A DNA stretch of 64,000 nucleotides from Butyrivibrio fibrisolvens (GCF_023206215.1 NZ_CP065800.1:3720001-3784000); one strand, 5' to 3'. Shown: positions 18,911-28,438, numbered from the stretch's first letter. Program-made: numbers and translations. Notes: generated by a model not told the origin, from the sequence alone.

Positions 18911-19002
18911 TCCGGAGTTATGATCATCTATGATCATAATCTCCCTTAGATCTGTTTTTTTAGATCCGGAGTTATGACCATTCATGGTCATAATCTCCCT
19001 TA
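18911..19002 (-). repeat. two tandem palindromic repeats in the rseP-ispG junction
   Basis: Two ~42-bp copies with a 54-bp offset. Each has a 10-bp perfect inverted repeat with a 2-base loop: TTATGATCAT/ATGATCATAA (18918-18939) and TTATGACCAT/ATGGTCATAA (18972-18993). Each is extended by outer GGAG/CTCC pairs across a one-base bulge. The copies differ at one stem position, and the difference is matched on the other arm. Read on the minus strand each carries GGGAGATT-ATG, resembling a ribosome-binding site and start, in frame with ispG. Confidence 0.8.
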
Positions 19003-20136
19003 GAATAACTTACTAACATCATGGAACAGCACCACGACCATAAGGCCTATAAGTGCCGCAACTCCCACAAGTTCGATCATTCCCTCATACTTTTCAGGAA
19101 CCGGTTTGCCTCGTATCACCTCAATCAATAGAAAAACAAGTCTTCCACCATCAAGTGCCGGAATAGGAAGCAAATTCATAAGTCCTAAATTAATAGACAA
19201 AAGCATTGCAAGATTGACCATATTAAGTATAACATCAAGTATTCCCCCGGTCTGCATTGCTGTTTCATAGCTCTCATCTACCATCTCAGCCATGCCTACA
19301 GGTCCTGACAGTTCTACCTTATCGGTTCTGCCTTTTACTAAAAGGCCAAGGCTCTTCCAGGTGGATGTCAGATAATAATTGAACATATAACCTGCATACT
19401 TCAAAGTCTTCACGCCTGAAACCGTGTCATACTCGCCAATATATATTCCTATCACATATCTGCTTGCCCCGGTCTCTTCATCTTCATAAAGAATAGGGGT
19501 TATGGTAGTCGAATAACTCTTGCCATCGCGTTCATAAGTGATATCAACATCCTCACCGTCTGTAAGGTACATATTAAGTGTAACTTCCGCACTCATATGG
19601 ACAGCACTTCCATTGACGCTTGTAATGACGTCGCCTTCTCTAAGTCCTGCTTCCTGAGCCGGCGAATTGTCAACAGAAAAGCCGCTTACTGTAGGAAAGC
19701 TCCAATAAGTATTGGATACTATTATAAGTGCCAGAATAAACCCGAGTATAAAATTGGCTAAGGGTCCTGCCACTACAGTTGCTATTCTTGACCATACATT
19801 AGCCCTTCTGAATGAAATCTGTCCAGTAAGGCTTTCATCACGACTTTCCTGAGCCTTTTCTTCCTCTTCGTCGTATCCACTATCTTCACTGGGCTTTGTC
19901 ACCTCGAGTCCGTCCATACCATCAAAGATACAGGCACCTCCAACAGGAAGAAGTCTTATAGAATACATTGTATCGCCTTTTTTCTTCTGATACAGAACAG
20001 GCCCCATTCCTATAGTGAACTCAGTCACACGTATCCCATTAGCCTTGGCTATAAGAAAATGGCCTCCCTCATGAGATACGACCAGTACACAGAATATAAC
20101 TATGAATATTAATAATACTATGATGTTCTGAAGCAA
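19000..20136 (-). CDS. rseP: site-2 metalloprotease RseP/RasP
   Basis: Intramembrane zinc protease that cleaves anti-sigma factors and leftover signal peptides. It has 378 residues. TM1 carries the HEGGH zinc motif in VVSHEGGHFLIAKANG. A PDZ domain lies at ~170-250 (NSPAQEAGLREGDVITSVNG). The C-terminal TM region has NLLPIPALDGGRLVF with the third metal ligand Asp. Upstream dxr is 52 bases away. Its stop codon falls inside the first ispG-leader repeat. Confidence 0.94.
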   Translation of the reverse strand: MLQNIIVLLIFIVIFCVLVVSHEGGHFLIAKANGIRVTEFTIGMGPVLYQKKKGDTMYSIRLLPVGGACIFDGMDGLEVTKPSEDSGYDEEEEKAQESRDESLTGQISFRRANVWSRIATVVAGPLANFILGFILALIIVSNTYWSFPTVSGFSVDNSPAQEAGLREGDVITSVNGSAVHMSAEVTLNMYLTDGEDVDITYERDGKSYSTTITPILYEDEETGASRYVIGIYIGEYDTVSGVKTLKYAGYMFNYYLTSTWKSLGLLVKGRTDKVELSGPVGMAEMVDESYETAMQTGGILDVILNMVNLAMLLSINLGLMNLLPIPALDGGRLVFLLIEVIRGKPVPEKYEGMIELVGVAALIGLMVVVLFHDVSKLF

Positions 20137-20188
20137 TACGTCTCTCCTATCTCACCGGCAATTACAGAATCAGTCATTTGAATAGTTA

Positions 20189-21337
20189 TCAGTAACGATC
20201 TCCAAGAAAACTGTATGTCCAGCTCTCTGTTTCAAGAATCTGCTCTACAGTAGGATTCTCGATCTTGTGATGATTATCCATCGCATCGGTAATCATATCA
20301 TATATGTCAAGGAAATGAATCTCACGCTTTAAGAACTTCTTAACTGCAAGCTCGTTGGCAGCATTAAATACTGTAGGCATGCTTCCACCTTCCTTTGCTG
20401 CTCTAATAGCAAGTGGAAGACCCTTGAATACATCTGTTCTGGGCTTTTCAAATGTCATATCAGCAAGTTCAAAAAGATCAAGTCTATCTTCTGACATAGG
20501 TCTTCTATCAGGATAGAAAAGAGCATACTGTATAGGCAGTTTCATATCAGGAACTCCCATCTGTCCTATAACAGCGCCGTCTACAAACTGTACAGCAGAG
20601 TGAAGTATAGACTGCGGCTGGATCACAACCTGGATCTTATCAACCGGCACATCAAAAAGCCATCTGGCTTCCATTACTTCAAGTCCCTTATTAACTAAAG
20701 ATGCTGAGTCTATAGTAACTTTGGCGCCCATATCCCAGTTGGGGTGCTTTAGAGCATCATCAACTGTTACAGTCTCCAGTTCTTCTTTGCTCTTCTTGCG
20801 GAAAGGACCGCCTGATGCTGTAAGAAGGATCTTTTCTATTTTATCTACAGGTTCTCCGTTAAGAGACTGGAATATAGCACTGTGCTCAGAATCTACCGGA
20901 AGAATCTTAACGCCCATCTTCTTAGCAAGTGGCATTATGATATGACCTGCACAAACCAATGTCTCTTTATTGGCAAGTGCTATATCCTTGCCTGCATTTA
21001 TAGCTTCTATAGTAGGTCTGATTCCGATCATTCCTACTACAGCCGTAAGAACAGTATCGGCATTTTCATCACGGACAAGCTCTAAAAGTCCTTCCATTCC
21101 TGAAAGAACTGTTATTCCAAGATCAGATATTCTGCTTTCAAGCTCTTTGGCAGCACCCTGATCGAACATAGCGATCTTTGAGGGTTTGAACTCCCTGGCC
21201 TGCTTTTCCATAAGATCAACATTACGACTTGCAGCAAGAGCTATAACCTTAAGCTCATCAGGATTGGATCTGACAACATCAAGTGTCTGGGTTCCTATAG
21301 AACCGGTTGATCCCAAAAGAACAATTTTTCTGCCCAT
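20189..21337 (-). CDS. dxr: 1-deoxy-D-xylulose 5-phosphate reductoisomerase
   Basis: NADPH- and metal-dependent second step of the MEP pathway (DXP to MEP). It has 382 residues. NADPH-binding GSTGSIGTQTLDVVRSNPDE at the N-terminus; NKETLVCAGHIIMP; metal and substrate site PVDSEHSAIFQSLNG; and ITIDSASLVNKGLEVMEARW-type sequence. It follows cdsA after a terminator-like hairpin and precedes rseP. Confidence 0.97.
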   Translation of the reverse strand: MGRKIVLLGSTGSIGTQTLDVVRSNPDELKVIALAASRNVDLMEKQAREFKPSKIAMFDQGAAKELESRISDLGITVLSGMEGLLELVRDENADTVLTAVVGMIGIRPTIEAINAGKDIALANKETLVCAGHIIMPLAKKMGVKILPVDSEHSAIFQSLNGEPVDKIEKILLTASGGPFRKKSKEELETVTVDDALKHPNWDMGAKVTIDSASLVNKGLEVMEARWLFDVPVDKIQVVIQPQSILHSAVQFVDGAVIGQMGVPDMKLPIQYALFYPDRRPMSEDRLDLFELADMTFEKPRTDVFKGLPLAIRAAKEGGSMPTVFNAANELAVKKFLKREIHFLDIYDMITDAMDNHHKIENPTVEQILETESWTYSFLGDRY

Positions 21338-21417
21338 AATTCACAATTTCCTCATTTTCTATATTTCATTAGATGAATACTGTTTGTACCTACTGCAAAA
21401 CAGCTTACAATAAAAAC

Positions 21418-21454
21418 GTTACAGTCCACATGTGTAAACTTTGTGAACTGTAAC
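21418..21454 (-). terminator. cdsA-dxr intergenic terminator
   Basis: GTTACAGT.CAC pairs with GTG.ACTGTAAC (one mismatch) and is followed on the minus strand by GTTTTTATT. It may reduce transcription into dxr. Confidence 0.6.
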
Positions 21455-21464
21455 ATGTATTTTA

Positions 21465-22280
21465 TCACTTCATAATAAAGACGACCAGTCCATAAATAAA
21501 TGGGGTCACAAATATAACACTGTCAAATCTGTCCATGATACCACCATGGCCGGGAATAAGCCTGCCATAATCCTTGATATCTCTGTCCCTTTTGATAGCT
21601 GATGCTGCGAGGTCGCCAAGCTGTGAGATAAAACCGGCTACAAGAGTTATCACCATAAACTGCGGGATGATACCTGCATCTACTCCTTTGACTTTCATCA
21701 TGACAAAGCCAAATATAACTCCTGCAACGATCGAGAAGAATACTCCTCCGATTCCGCCTTCAATAGTCTTGTGTGGTGAAAGCACCGGTGTCATCTTGTG
21801 TTTGCCAAAAGCTCGTCCCGTAAGATATGCAAAAGAATCGCATACCCAGGCCACAAAAGGCATCCATACAAGGAATTCACCGTTTTCACGTATCCTTAAC
21901 AGATATATGAAAGATAACATTAAAGGCGCATACAAAAAGGCAAAAACAGCGCCAATTACCTGATGTACCTTGTATCTTGGGAAAGTAAGTACATAGGTAA
22001 CCATGACTGCAAAGAATACAAATAATACAGAGAGCAGATATGTCTTAGTATCATGTATATATATCACCAGGATATAATGCAATAATACGCCAACAAATCC
22101 GACTTTATATAAAAGTCCTGTCTTACCATCTTCATCAAAGACTCCAAGTACCCTCGCAATCTCATAATAAGCGATCTGCGCTACGATCAAAGATGCTCCA
22201 CCAAGGACATAGCCGCCCAGTACCAGTGTAATAGCCAGTATAATGCCTATTACTATGCTGCTTATAACTCTGGTCTTCAC
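21465..22280 (-). CDS. cdsA: phosphatidate cytidylyltransferase (CDP-diglyceride synthase)
   Basis: Integral membrane enzyme making CDP-diacylglycerol from phosphatidic acid and CTP, the branch point for phospholipids. It has 271 residues with about eight hydrophobic segments. The family signature is complete near the C-terminus: SAIKRDRDIKDYGRLIPGHG followed by GIMDRFDS. It lies 14 bases after uppS in the frr-uppS-cdsA-dxr-rseP block. Confidence 0.96.
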   Translation of the reverse strand: MKTRVISSIVIGIILAITLVLGGYVLGGASLIVAQIAYYEIARVLGVFDEDGKTGLLYKVGFVGVLLHYILVIYIHDTKTYLLSVLFVFFAVMVTYVLTFPRYKVHQVIGAVFAFLYAPLMLSFIYLLRIRENGEFLVWMPFVAWVCDSFAYLTGRAFGKHKMTPVLSPHKTIEGGIGGVFFSIVAGVIFGFVMMKVKGVDAGIIPQFMVITLVAGFISQLGDLAASAIKRDRDIKDYGRLIPGHGGIMDRFDSVIFVTPFIYGLVVFIMK

Positions 22281-22294
22281 TCTAAATGTCTCCT

Positions 22295-23020
22295 TTATTC
22301 TTCACCTTTCTTAAGCCCGCCAAATCTTCTGGTTCTGTGGTTGTAAGCATCGATGGCTTTCTCAAGTTCTTCTTTGTTAAAATCAGGCCAGCATATATCT
22401 GTAAAATAAAACTCTGTATATGCAAGCTGCCAGAGAAGATAATTGGACAATCTCTGCTCGCCACATGTCCTGATAAGAAGATCGGGATCAGGCATGAAAC
22501 CTGTATCAAGGTTATCATTTATCATCTTTTCAGTGATATCTTCAGCCTTTATCTCTCCACTTTCGACTTTCCCAGCTATCTTTTTAGCAGCACGTGTGAT
22601 CTCATCACGGCTTCCATAGTTGATAGCGATCGTGAAAGTAAGTCCTGTGTTATTTTTAGTTGTTTCTTCAAGCTCTTCCACAACTTTAAGTACATCTTTA
22701 GGAAGACGACTTCTCTCGCCGATAACGCAGCTTCTTACATTATTCTTCATACAAGTCTTGATCTCAGACTTAAGATATTTTTTGAAAAGAGCCATAAGAG
22801 CAGAAACCTCTGTTTCAGGTCTGTTCCAGTTCTCTGTCGAAAAAGCATAAACTGTTACATACTCGATTCCAAGCTCGCCTGCATCAAACAGCATCTGTTC
22901 AACAGCCTTTGCACCCTGAACATGTCCATAGTTTCTGGGCATTCCTTTGGCTTTAGCCCAGCGTCCGTTACCATCAAGGATAAAGGCAACGTGTCTGGGA
23001 ATCTTTCTTTCTTCGCTCAT
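22295..23020 (-). CDS. uppS: undecaprenyl diphosphate synthase
   Basis: Cis-prenyltransferase that makes the C55 lipid carrier for peptidoglycan. It has 241 residues. RHVAFILDGNGRWAKAKG carries the catalytic Asp; GHVQGAKAVEQ, VYAFSTENWNRPETEV and DLLIRTCGEQRLSNYLLWQ are the remaining conserved blocks. Its ATG overlaps the frr stop by four bases. Confidence 0.97.
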   Translation of the reverse strand: MSEERKIPRHVAFILDGNGRWAKAKGMPRNYGHVQGAKAVEQMLFDAGELGIEYVTVYAFSTENWNRPETEVSALMALFKKYLKSEIKTCMKNNVRSCVIGERSRLPKDVLKVVEELEETTKNNTGLTFTIAINYGSRDEITRAAKKIAGKVESGEIKAEDITEKMINDNLDTGFMPDPDLLIRTCGEQRLSNYLLWQLAYTEFYFTDICWPDFNKEELEKAIDAYNHRTRRFGGLKKGEE

Positions 23021-23568
23021 ACTGTCATTATTTCCTTAGTCTTAGCTTCGATTGTAGAATCGATCTTCTTTACAAATTCATCTGTAAGTTTCTGAAGCTC
23101 ATCTGTAAGATCGCTGATCTCATCTTCTGAGATTTCTGTTCCCTTAAGCTTCTTGAATGCTTCATTGCCATCACGACGAACATTTCTTACAGCAACCTTG
23201 GCATCTTCACCTTTTTTCTTGATGTCCTTGGAAAGCTGTTTACGTCTCTCCTCTGTAAGTTCAGGGAATACAAGGCGGATTACGCTTCCATCATTAGTAG
23301 GATTGATTCCGATATCTGATGTAAGGATAGCCTTCTCAATCTCTTTGAGCATATTCTTCTCCCAAGGAGCGATCTGGATGATCCTTGCTTCAGGAACAGA
23401 TACGTTACCAACCTGCTGGATAGGTGTAGGTGTTCCATAATAATCTACACGGAGCTTATCAAGTACGTGTGGATTAGCACGTCCTGCTCTTACAGTAGCA
23501 AGATCTTCTACAAGAAAATCATACGCTTTATTCATCTTATCATTATAAACTTTAATCTTTTCGTTCAT
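23017..23568 (-). CDS. frr: ribosome recycling factor
   Basis: Splits post-termination ribosomes with EF-G. The start at 23568 (MNEKIKVYNDKMNKAYDFLV) follows GGAGGAGAGGC and gives 183 residues, the family length; the frame extends 16 codons upstream without homology. Conserved VRAGRANPHVLDKLRVDYYG and the C-terminal ELTEERRKQLSKDIKKKGED are present. It lies between pyrH and uppS. Confidence 0.97.
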   Translation of the reverse strand: MNEKIKVYNDKMNKAYDFLVEDLATVRAGRANPHVLDKLRVDYYGTPTPIQQVGNVSVPEARIIQIAPWEKNMLKEIEKAILTSDIGINPTNDGSVIRLVFPELTEERRKQLSKDIKKKGEDAKVAVRNVRRDGNEAFKKLKGTEISEDEISDLTDELQKLTDEFVKKIDSTIEAKTKEIMTV

Positions 23569-23581
23569 TGCCTCTCCTCCT

Positions 23582-24274
23582 TCACGCTTCAACTGTTGTT
23601 CCATTAAAATTGCCACTTACTGCCTTAACAATGCTTCCTTCTTCCTGAAGTGCAAAAACACGCATTGGCATATGATTGTCCCTTGCAAGAATAGATGCTG
23701 TCATATCTACAACCTGAAGGTTCTGTGCTACAACATCATCAATAGTGATCTTGTCATATCTCTTGGCATTAGGATTAACAGCCGGATCAGAATCATAAAC
23801 TCCGTCAATTGCCTTAGCCAGAAGGATCATATCTGCCTCAACCTCAATAGCACGAAGAACTACGCCTGTATCTGTTGAGAAATAAGGATGTCCTGTTCCG
23901 CCTGCAAAGAAGACTACCATATTCTTGGAAAAATACTTCTGTGCACGATCCTTGGAAAAAAGCTTTGTGAATGATCCGCATTCAAATGGTGTAAGAATTG
24001 CAGTATTCATTCCTTCACTTCTGAATATCTCAGAAACATAGATACAGTTCATAATAGTAGCAAGCATACCGATCTGGTCAGCTTTAACACGATCAATACT
24101 CTCACTGGTTCTTCCTCTCCAGAAGTTACCGCCTCCGATAACAATTCCAACCTGTGTTCCTGACTGTGTAATCTCCTGTACCTGCTTCGCAACCTTTCTT
24201 ACAGTAGGTTCATCAAATCCGGTCTTCTTATCACCGGCTAGCGCTTCACCGCTAAGTTTGAGTAGAATTCTCAT
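23582..24274 (-). CDS. pyrH: UMP kinase
   Basis: Amino-acid-kinase-fold enzyme phosphorylating UMP to UDP. It has 230 residues. RILLKLSGEALAG at the N-terminus, GIVIGGGNFWRGR, and VDMTASILARDNHMPMRVFA near the C-terminus. rpsB and tsf, often upstream of pyrH in Firmicutes, are absent; a bactofilin gene precedes it instead. A 9-bp GC hairpin without a U-run (24299-24325) separates the two. Confidence 0.96.
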   Translation of the reverse strand: MRILLKLSGEALAGDKKTGFDEPTVRKVAKQVQEITQSGTQVGIVIGGGNFWRGRTSESIDRVKADQIGMLATIMNCIYVSEIFRSEGMNTAILTPFECGSFTKLFSKDRAQKYFSKNMVVFFAGGTGHPYFSTDTGVVLRAIEVEADMILLAKAIDGVYDSDPAVNPNAKRYDKITIDDVVAQNLQVVDMTASILARDNHMPMRVFALQEEGSIVKAVSGNFNGTTVEA

Positions 24275-24376
24275 TGCTTTTATCCTCTTTCAATAAATAA
24301 TGCCGGGAATAGTCTCCCCGGCATTAAATAATTCTGGTCCGCAAAAGACATTCCTCAATGTCTTATGATACCATCA

Positions 24377-25495
24377 TCAGTTCTTATTCTTCAAGCCCTC
24401 AAAGAAAGCAGATGGATTAACTTCTGCATATGTCTGTGAGCACATACCTTCAATAACCGCACCATTGTTGATCTGTACTGACTGGGACTTGATATTACCC
24501 ATTACAATAGCAGTTGTATCAAGAACTACAGGTCCGTGTACATCAATATCACCTTTTACAGCGCCTGCTATTACAGCACTTGTAGCATAAAGGTTACCGA
24601 TGATAACAGAGCTCTGACCGATCTTAACGCTGCCGTTAGAATGGATATCACCATTGATTCTTGCTGCTTCTGCATAGATTTCTGCAGCATTAGAATTTCC
24701 TTCTATCTCACCTGTTACATTAAGTTTGCCATATGCAGTTACATTACCGATGACTTTGCCGATAAGATCAAGTGATCCTGTTGTCTGGATATCACCGTTT
24801 ACAATCATACCCTCGGTGATCGATGCTGTTTCGTCTGTTGCTACGCGTTCTGTGTCCATCATGATATATCCCCCGTCTTCGTTAATATTATCAGAAGCGG
24901 AATAGTCATCCGCATCCTGGCCTACGTTATCAAGTTCAGATATTTCTACTACTGGCTCTGCGTGATCCTCATACGGAGCATCTTCTTTTGGTTCAAATGA
25001 AGGTCCTGCGGGGAAAACGCTTGGTATAACAAAATCGTCATTTTCCGGTTCTTTAACAGGCTCTGGCTCTTCATAGCTTTCTTGTACCAGATTATCTTTT
25101 TCCGGCTCTGATACAGTTTCTTCCGGTTCTTCTTTTGACTCATCCACACTTCCAAATGAACTTACCGGATCTGAAGGAAATGTTATAGCATCATAATCAG
25201 GTTCTAAAGCTTCTTCTGTTTTCGATGCTGCTTCCGGCTCTTTCAAACTTTCCATTGCCGGCATTTCTTCAGGCTCTTTTAATGGTTCCTTGTCCTTAGC
25301 TGCAACACTTTCCTCCGGCTCAGGAATGTCTTCGACCTGAATCTTATCCAGGTGACTTAGCATGCTGTCAAGATCCACTTCCTCGACCCCTGCGTTATCC
25401 TGCCCGGCATTCTTCTCTGCAGCCGCTTTTTCTTCAGGATCTATTTCGTCTACTGCATTAGACAGATCCTTTTTCAGCTCTGAGAAAAATCCCAT
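24377..25495 (-). CDS. bactofilin-family protein with acidic N-terminal extension
   Basis: Bactofilins are polymerising beta-helix scaffolds involved in cell shape and in localising wall enzymes. Residues ~235-360 form the repeating beta-helix (EGMIVNGDIQTTGSLDLIGK, VIGNVTAYGKLNVTGEIEG, NGAVIEGMC). The preceding ~220 residues are disordered and Glu/Pro-rich with EPE-type repeats, much longer than in compact bactofilins. I start at 25495 (MGFFSELKKDLSNAVDE) because GGAGG lies six bases upstream; an ATG at 25516 overlaps the deacetylase stop. It is coupled to the deacetylase gene, consistent with a scaffold and a wall or polysaccharide modifier acting together. Confidence 0.85.
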   Translation of the reverse strand: MGFFSELKKDLSNAVDEIDPEEKAAAEKNAGQDNAGVEEVDLDSMLSHLDKIQVEDIPEPEESVAAKDKEPLKEPEEMPAMESLKEPEAASKTEEALEPDYDAITFPSDPVSSFGSVDESKEEPEETVSEPEKDNLVQESYEEPEPVKEPENDDFVIPSVFPAGPSFEPKEDAPYEDHAEPVVEISELDNVGQDADDYSASDNINEDGGYIMMDTERVATDETASITEGMIVNGDIQTTGSLDLIGKVIGNVTAYGKLNVTGEIEGNSNAAEIYAEAARINGDIHSNGSVKIGQSSVIIGNLYATSAVIAGAVKGDIDVHGPVVLDTTAIVMGNIKSQSVQINNGAVIEGMCSQTYAEVNPSAFFEGLKNKN

Positions 25496-25512
25496 ATCTT
25501 TATCCTCCGTTC

Positions 25513-27249
25513 TCATTGATTCTTGCTATGTTGAACCGGTACAGTACTCTCCGTTACCGGTACAATCACCGTATTGGGAAGGCTCTCAACATACTCGATT
25601 ATCTTAGGAAGAGCCTCAACTGTTTCCTCCTTATCACCTGCATCATGAAGGAGGATCATGCAATTCTCATGACCTGAAATATTGGAAGTAACATTGGAAA
25701 CTATGATATCTGAAGCTATATTGTCACCACCATAAACATTCCAGTCAAAATAAGTAATATTATTCCGATCAAGATATCCGATCAGCTCGGACATTGGTAC
25801 CTGACTTGCTGTATTGGAACTGCCACCGGGGAACCTGTAATAGGTAGTCCATACTCCTGTAACATCAAATATATAATTCTGAATCTTGTGAAGATCTGTC
25901 TGAAAACTGTCTAATGACTCATATAATACTTCGTAATCATGGCTGTAGGAATGCATACCGATCGTATGTCCCTCATCCACTATGCGTTTATACATATCAT
26001 CATATCCTGACTTCCCACACACAAAGAACGTGGCTTTGACATCATATGAAGCCAGAACATCCAAAATCTCGTCTGTATACGGGCTCGGGCCATCGTCGAA
26101 CGTAAGATAAACATATCTTACGCCGTTGCCCGGCGCATTTTTGGAAACAACTGATACTGCTTCCTGATTGTCAGAAAGCGGCATTTCTTTATCAGCAATA
26201 TCCTGAATAGCTATAAGACTGTCCTTATAATCGTTAAATTCATCCTGAAGAGCTAATAATCTGTCGTTTATTCTGTCATATTCGCTTTTTAGTATTACAC
26301 ATTGAAATGAAAAGAAAACTATTGTAACTACAAGAAATACTGCAACAAATGCTTTTATAAGAAAGGAACTGTCTCTAAAATCAAAGGAAGATAGCCTTTC
26401 TCTAAGGCTGCGATATTCTACCCACTGCCCGGATGCATTCTCAACTTTGATCTCATCCAGGTCAATATCACTAAAATTCTTAGCGCTTATCCTTCCGGGC
26501 GGCTCATCTTCTTCGTCACCATTTTTAGTATCATAGGCTTCATTAACGCATGGCTTCTTAAGATCAGCTTCCTTATCTTTTAATCCTATATCATCTGAAT
26601 TTACAGCTTGTGACTCTTTTATACTAATATCATTAATACTTAAATCTTTAGTATTTGTTTCTTTATTTTTGACTTCTTTAATACTTGATTCTTTAGTATT
26701 TGATTCTTTAGTATTTATTTCTTTGACGACAGACTCTTTGGCATCTGATTTTTGTTTTTCTGATTGCCTGGTATCTGATTCTTTAACTTCTGCTTCTTTA
26801 GTTTCTAGTTCTTTAGTATCCGGGCCTTTAGTATCCGGTCCTTTAGCAGAAGCGGTGCCATCTGTATATTGGCTGGTATCTAAGCTTTTGGAAACAGATA
26901 TCTTATTACCTATCTTAGCTTGAGAGTTCTCATCGCCGTAGTTGTCACTGCTATGCTTATTATCAACTGCATCTTTGGCGATTTTAGTTTCTTTTTCAGC
27001 CAAAGCCTTTTTATCGGCATCCCCGGAATATACTAATGATATATTAATAGCATTATCTGTTTTGTGAAGGGAATCAGTTGAAAATCTGAATGGGCGGGTT
27101 ATAGCATCAGACAGCGTGGCGCTCTTTGTGACCTTGTCATATTCGTCACCCTTAATACTCTGGGTTACGGAAACAGGTCCTTGCCAGCTCCCTCTTCTTT
27201 CATCTCTTAGATTGTTCCGCCCCCTGCGGACAAACACTCTAGATGACAT
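25513..27249 (-). CDS. membrane-anchored polysaccharide deacetylase (NodB domain)
   Basis: Extracellular carbohydrate esterase family 4 enzyme, probably removing N-acetyl groups from peptidoglycan or another polymer. The start at 27249 (MSSRVFVRRGRNN) follows GGGGGAGAG, giving 578 residues. Residues ~20-290 are cytosolic and low complexity, with many short KES/KET repeats. One TM helix (~305-330, AFVAVFLVVTIVFFSF) is followed by a short coiled coil and then the NodB domain (~385-570): YLTFDDGPSPYTDEIL (metal Asp), GMHSYSHDYEVL (HxxxH-type metal site), YYRFPGGSSN, LLHDAG. The long repetitive cytoplasmic part is unusual. It lies directly upstream of the bactofilin. Confidence 0.87.
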   Translation of the reverse strand: MSSRVFVRRGRNNLRDERRGSWQGPVSVTQSIKGDEYDKVTKSATLSDAITRPFRFSTDSLHKTDNAINISLVYSGDADKKALAEKETKIAKDAVDNKHSSDNYGDENSQAKIGNKISVSKSLDTSQYTDGTASAKGPDTKGPDTKELETKEAEVKESDTRQSEKQKSDAKESVVKEINTKESNTKESSIKEVKNKETNTKDLSINDISIKESQAVNSDDIGLKDKEADLKKPCVNEAYDTKNGDEEDEPPGRISAKNFSDIDLDEIKVENASGQWVEYRSLRERLSSFDFRDSSFLIKAFVAVFLVVTIVFFSFQCVILKSEYDRINDRLLALQDEFNDYKDSLIAIQDIADKEMPLSDNQEAVSVVSKNAPGNGVRYVYLTFDDGPSPYTDEILDVLASYDVKATFFVCGKSGYDDMYKRIVDEGHTIGMHSYSHDYEVLYESLDSFQTDLHKIQNYIFDVTGVWTTYYRFPGGSSNTASQVPMSELIGYLDRNNITYFDWNVYGGDNIASDIIVSNVTSNISGHENCMILLHDAGDKEETVEALPKIIEYVESLPNTVIVPVTESTVPVQHSKNQ

Positions 27250-27309
27250 AAGGCTCTCCCCCATCCAAGTACTTTTTTTTAGTATATCATAGATTTGGTC
27301 TAACAAAAG

Positions 27310-27347
27310 AAAATCCGCAACAAAAAATATTTTTTATTACGGATTTT
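27310..27347 (-). terminator. vanY-like gene terminator
   Basis: AAAATCCG pairs with CGGATTTT, with a self-complementary A/T centre, followed on the minus strand by CTTTTG. It lies between the carboxypeptidase and the deacetylase. Confidence 0.6.
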
Positions 27348-27403
27348 CATTTATTGTATATTTTTCTACCTAAAATATAGTCATATTTAGTTTTTAAAAC
27401 AGT

Positions 27404-28438
27404 TTATAAAGAGTTCTCTGCAATATACTCTTCAAGTGTTATACCACGAGACATGATCTCCGTGGCAGCATCAACTCCAACATATCTGAAATGCCAAGGC
27501 TCATAGATGATACCTGTGACATCTTCTCTTCCCTTAGGATATCTTAATATAAAGCCGTACTCAGCGCAGTGTTCAAGAACCCACTTATAACCTGCAGTAT
27601 TCTCCTGATCTTCTGTAAGAGATGTGTAGCCTGCATCGGTTATGTCCATACAAAGGCCTGTCTGGTGCTCACTCTGTCCCGGAGGATTAACTACTGTTGC
27701 AGCAAGATACTCACTATCTGCCTGACTGTATCCAAGTCGCTTATAATAATTGACCTTTCTATTATAAAGATAAGTCTGTCTGGATGAACTTCTGTAACCT
27801 GATACAAGATATAGATTTATGCCCTGGGCTTTAGCATCAGCTATCATCTGCTTGACTATAGGAGTTACATCTTTGTGCATATACTCGCCATTGGCACAAA
27901 GGGTTACTTCAGGAGCATATGCTGTGCTTATAGGATGTTCATGATTTACAAGGACAAGATTCCACGTAGAAAGATCTACAGATGTACTAGCAGGAGTGAC
28001 TCCGGTAGCCGTAAGAGCGTCAAAGCTCACAAGACTCTTGCCGGGAAGGAGATGATCAGCGACTCTTCCTTCAGCACTACCCACAAGGATATAGTGCTGT
28101 ACATATGCAGCAATATTATTACCATATACAGCCTGAAGATCCTCATAATTGGACATATAGATCTGTGCATTGAATAAAGCTGACGGCTGTCTTCCTTCAA
28201 GCATACCGCTGTTAACATAGTGCTGATACAAGCTTTCAGCATCTGTTCCTATTGCAGCTACAACGTCCGGATAAGCCTGAGCATAGAAAGTTGCATCAAA
28301 TACCATATGATAGTCAAATGCTGCAGCCTCTACCTGAGTTCCTGTCAATACTCCAAATGAAGACATAGGCGTAGCAGCAGCCAGTATTGCCGCACTTACA
28401 ACAGCTGCGGCGATTTTTATAAGTTTTTTTCTAACCAA
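27404..28438 (-). CDS. secreted D-alanyl-D-alanine carboxypeptidase (VanY/peptidase M15B) with surface repeats
   Basis: Zn peptidase trimming the D-Ala-D-Ala end of peptidoglycan stems. It has 344 residues. Signal peptide at 1-38 (KKLIKIAAAVVSAAILAAA). Two ~45-residue repeats (~42-135) each of the form FDAxFYAQAYPDV ... YxHYxxxGxxEGR, a cell-surface repeat common in Lachnospiraceae proteins. M15 domain ~190-335: LVSGYRSSSRQTYLYN, GQSEHQTGLCMDITD (His and Asp metal ligands) and YEPWHFRYVG (catalytic Glu/His). This is likely normal wall maturation; nothing suggests a vancomycin cluster. Confidence 0.9.
   Translation of the reverse strand: MVRKKLIKIAAAVVSAAILAAATPMSSFGVLTGTQVEAAAFDYHMVFDATFYAQAYPDVVAAIGTDAESLYQHYVNSGMLEGRQPSALFNAQIYMSNYEDLQAVYGNNIAAYVQHYILVGSAEGRVADHLLPGKSLVSFDALTATGVTPASTSVDLSTWNLVLVNHEHPISTAYAPEVTLCANGEYMHKDVTPIVKQMIADAKAQGINLYLVSGYRSSSRQTYLYNRKVNYYKRLGYSQADSEYLAATVVNPPGQSEHQTGLCMDITDAGYTSLTEDQENTAGYKWVLEHCAEYGFILRYPKGREDVTGIIYEPWHFRYVGVDAATEIMSRGITLEEYIAENSL

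Noticed and set aside
27404..28438. VanY protein as part of a vancomycin-resistance cluster
   Set aside because: No vanS/R, vanH, vanA or vanX neighbours; a housekeeping wall peptidase explains it.
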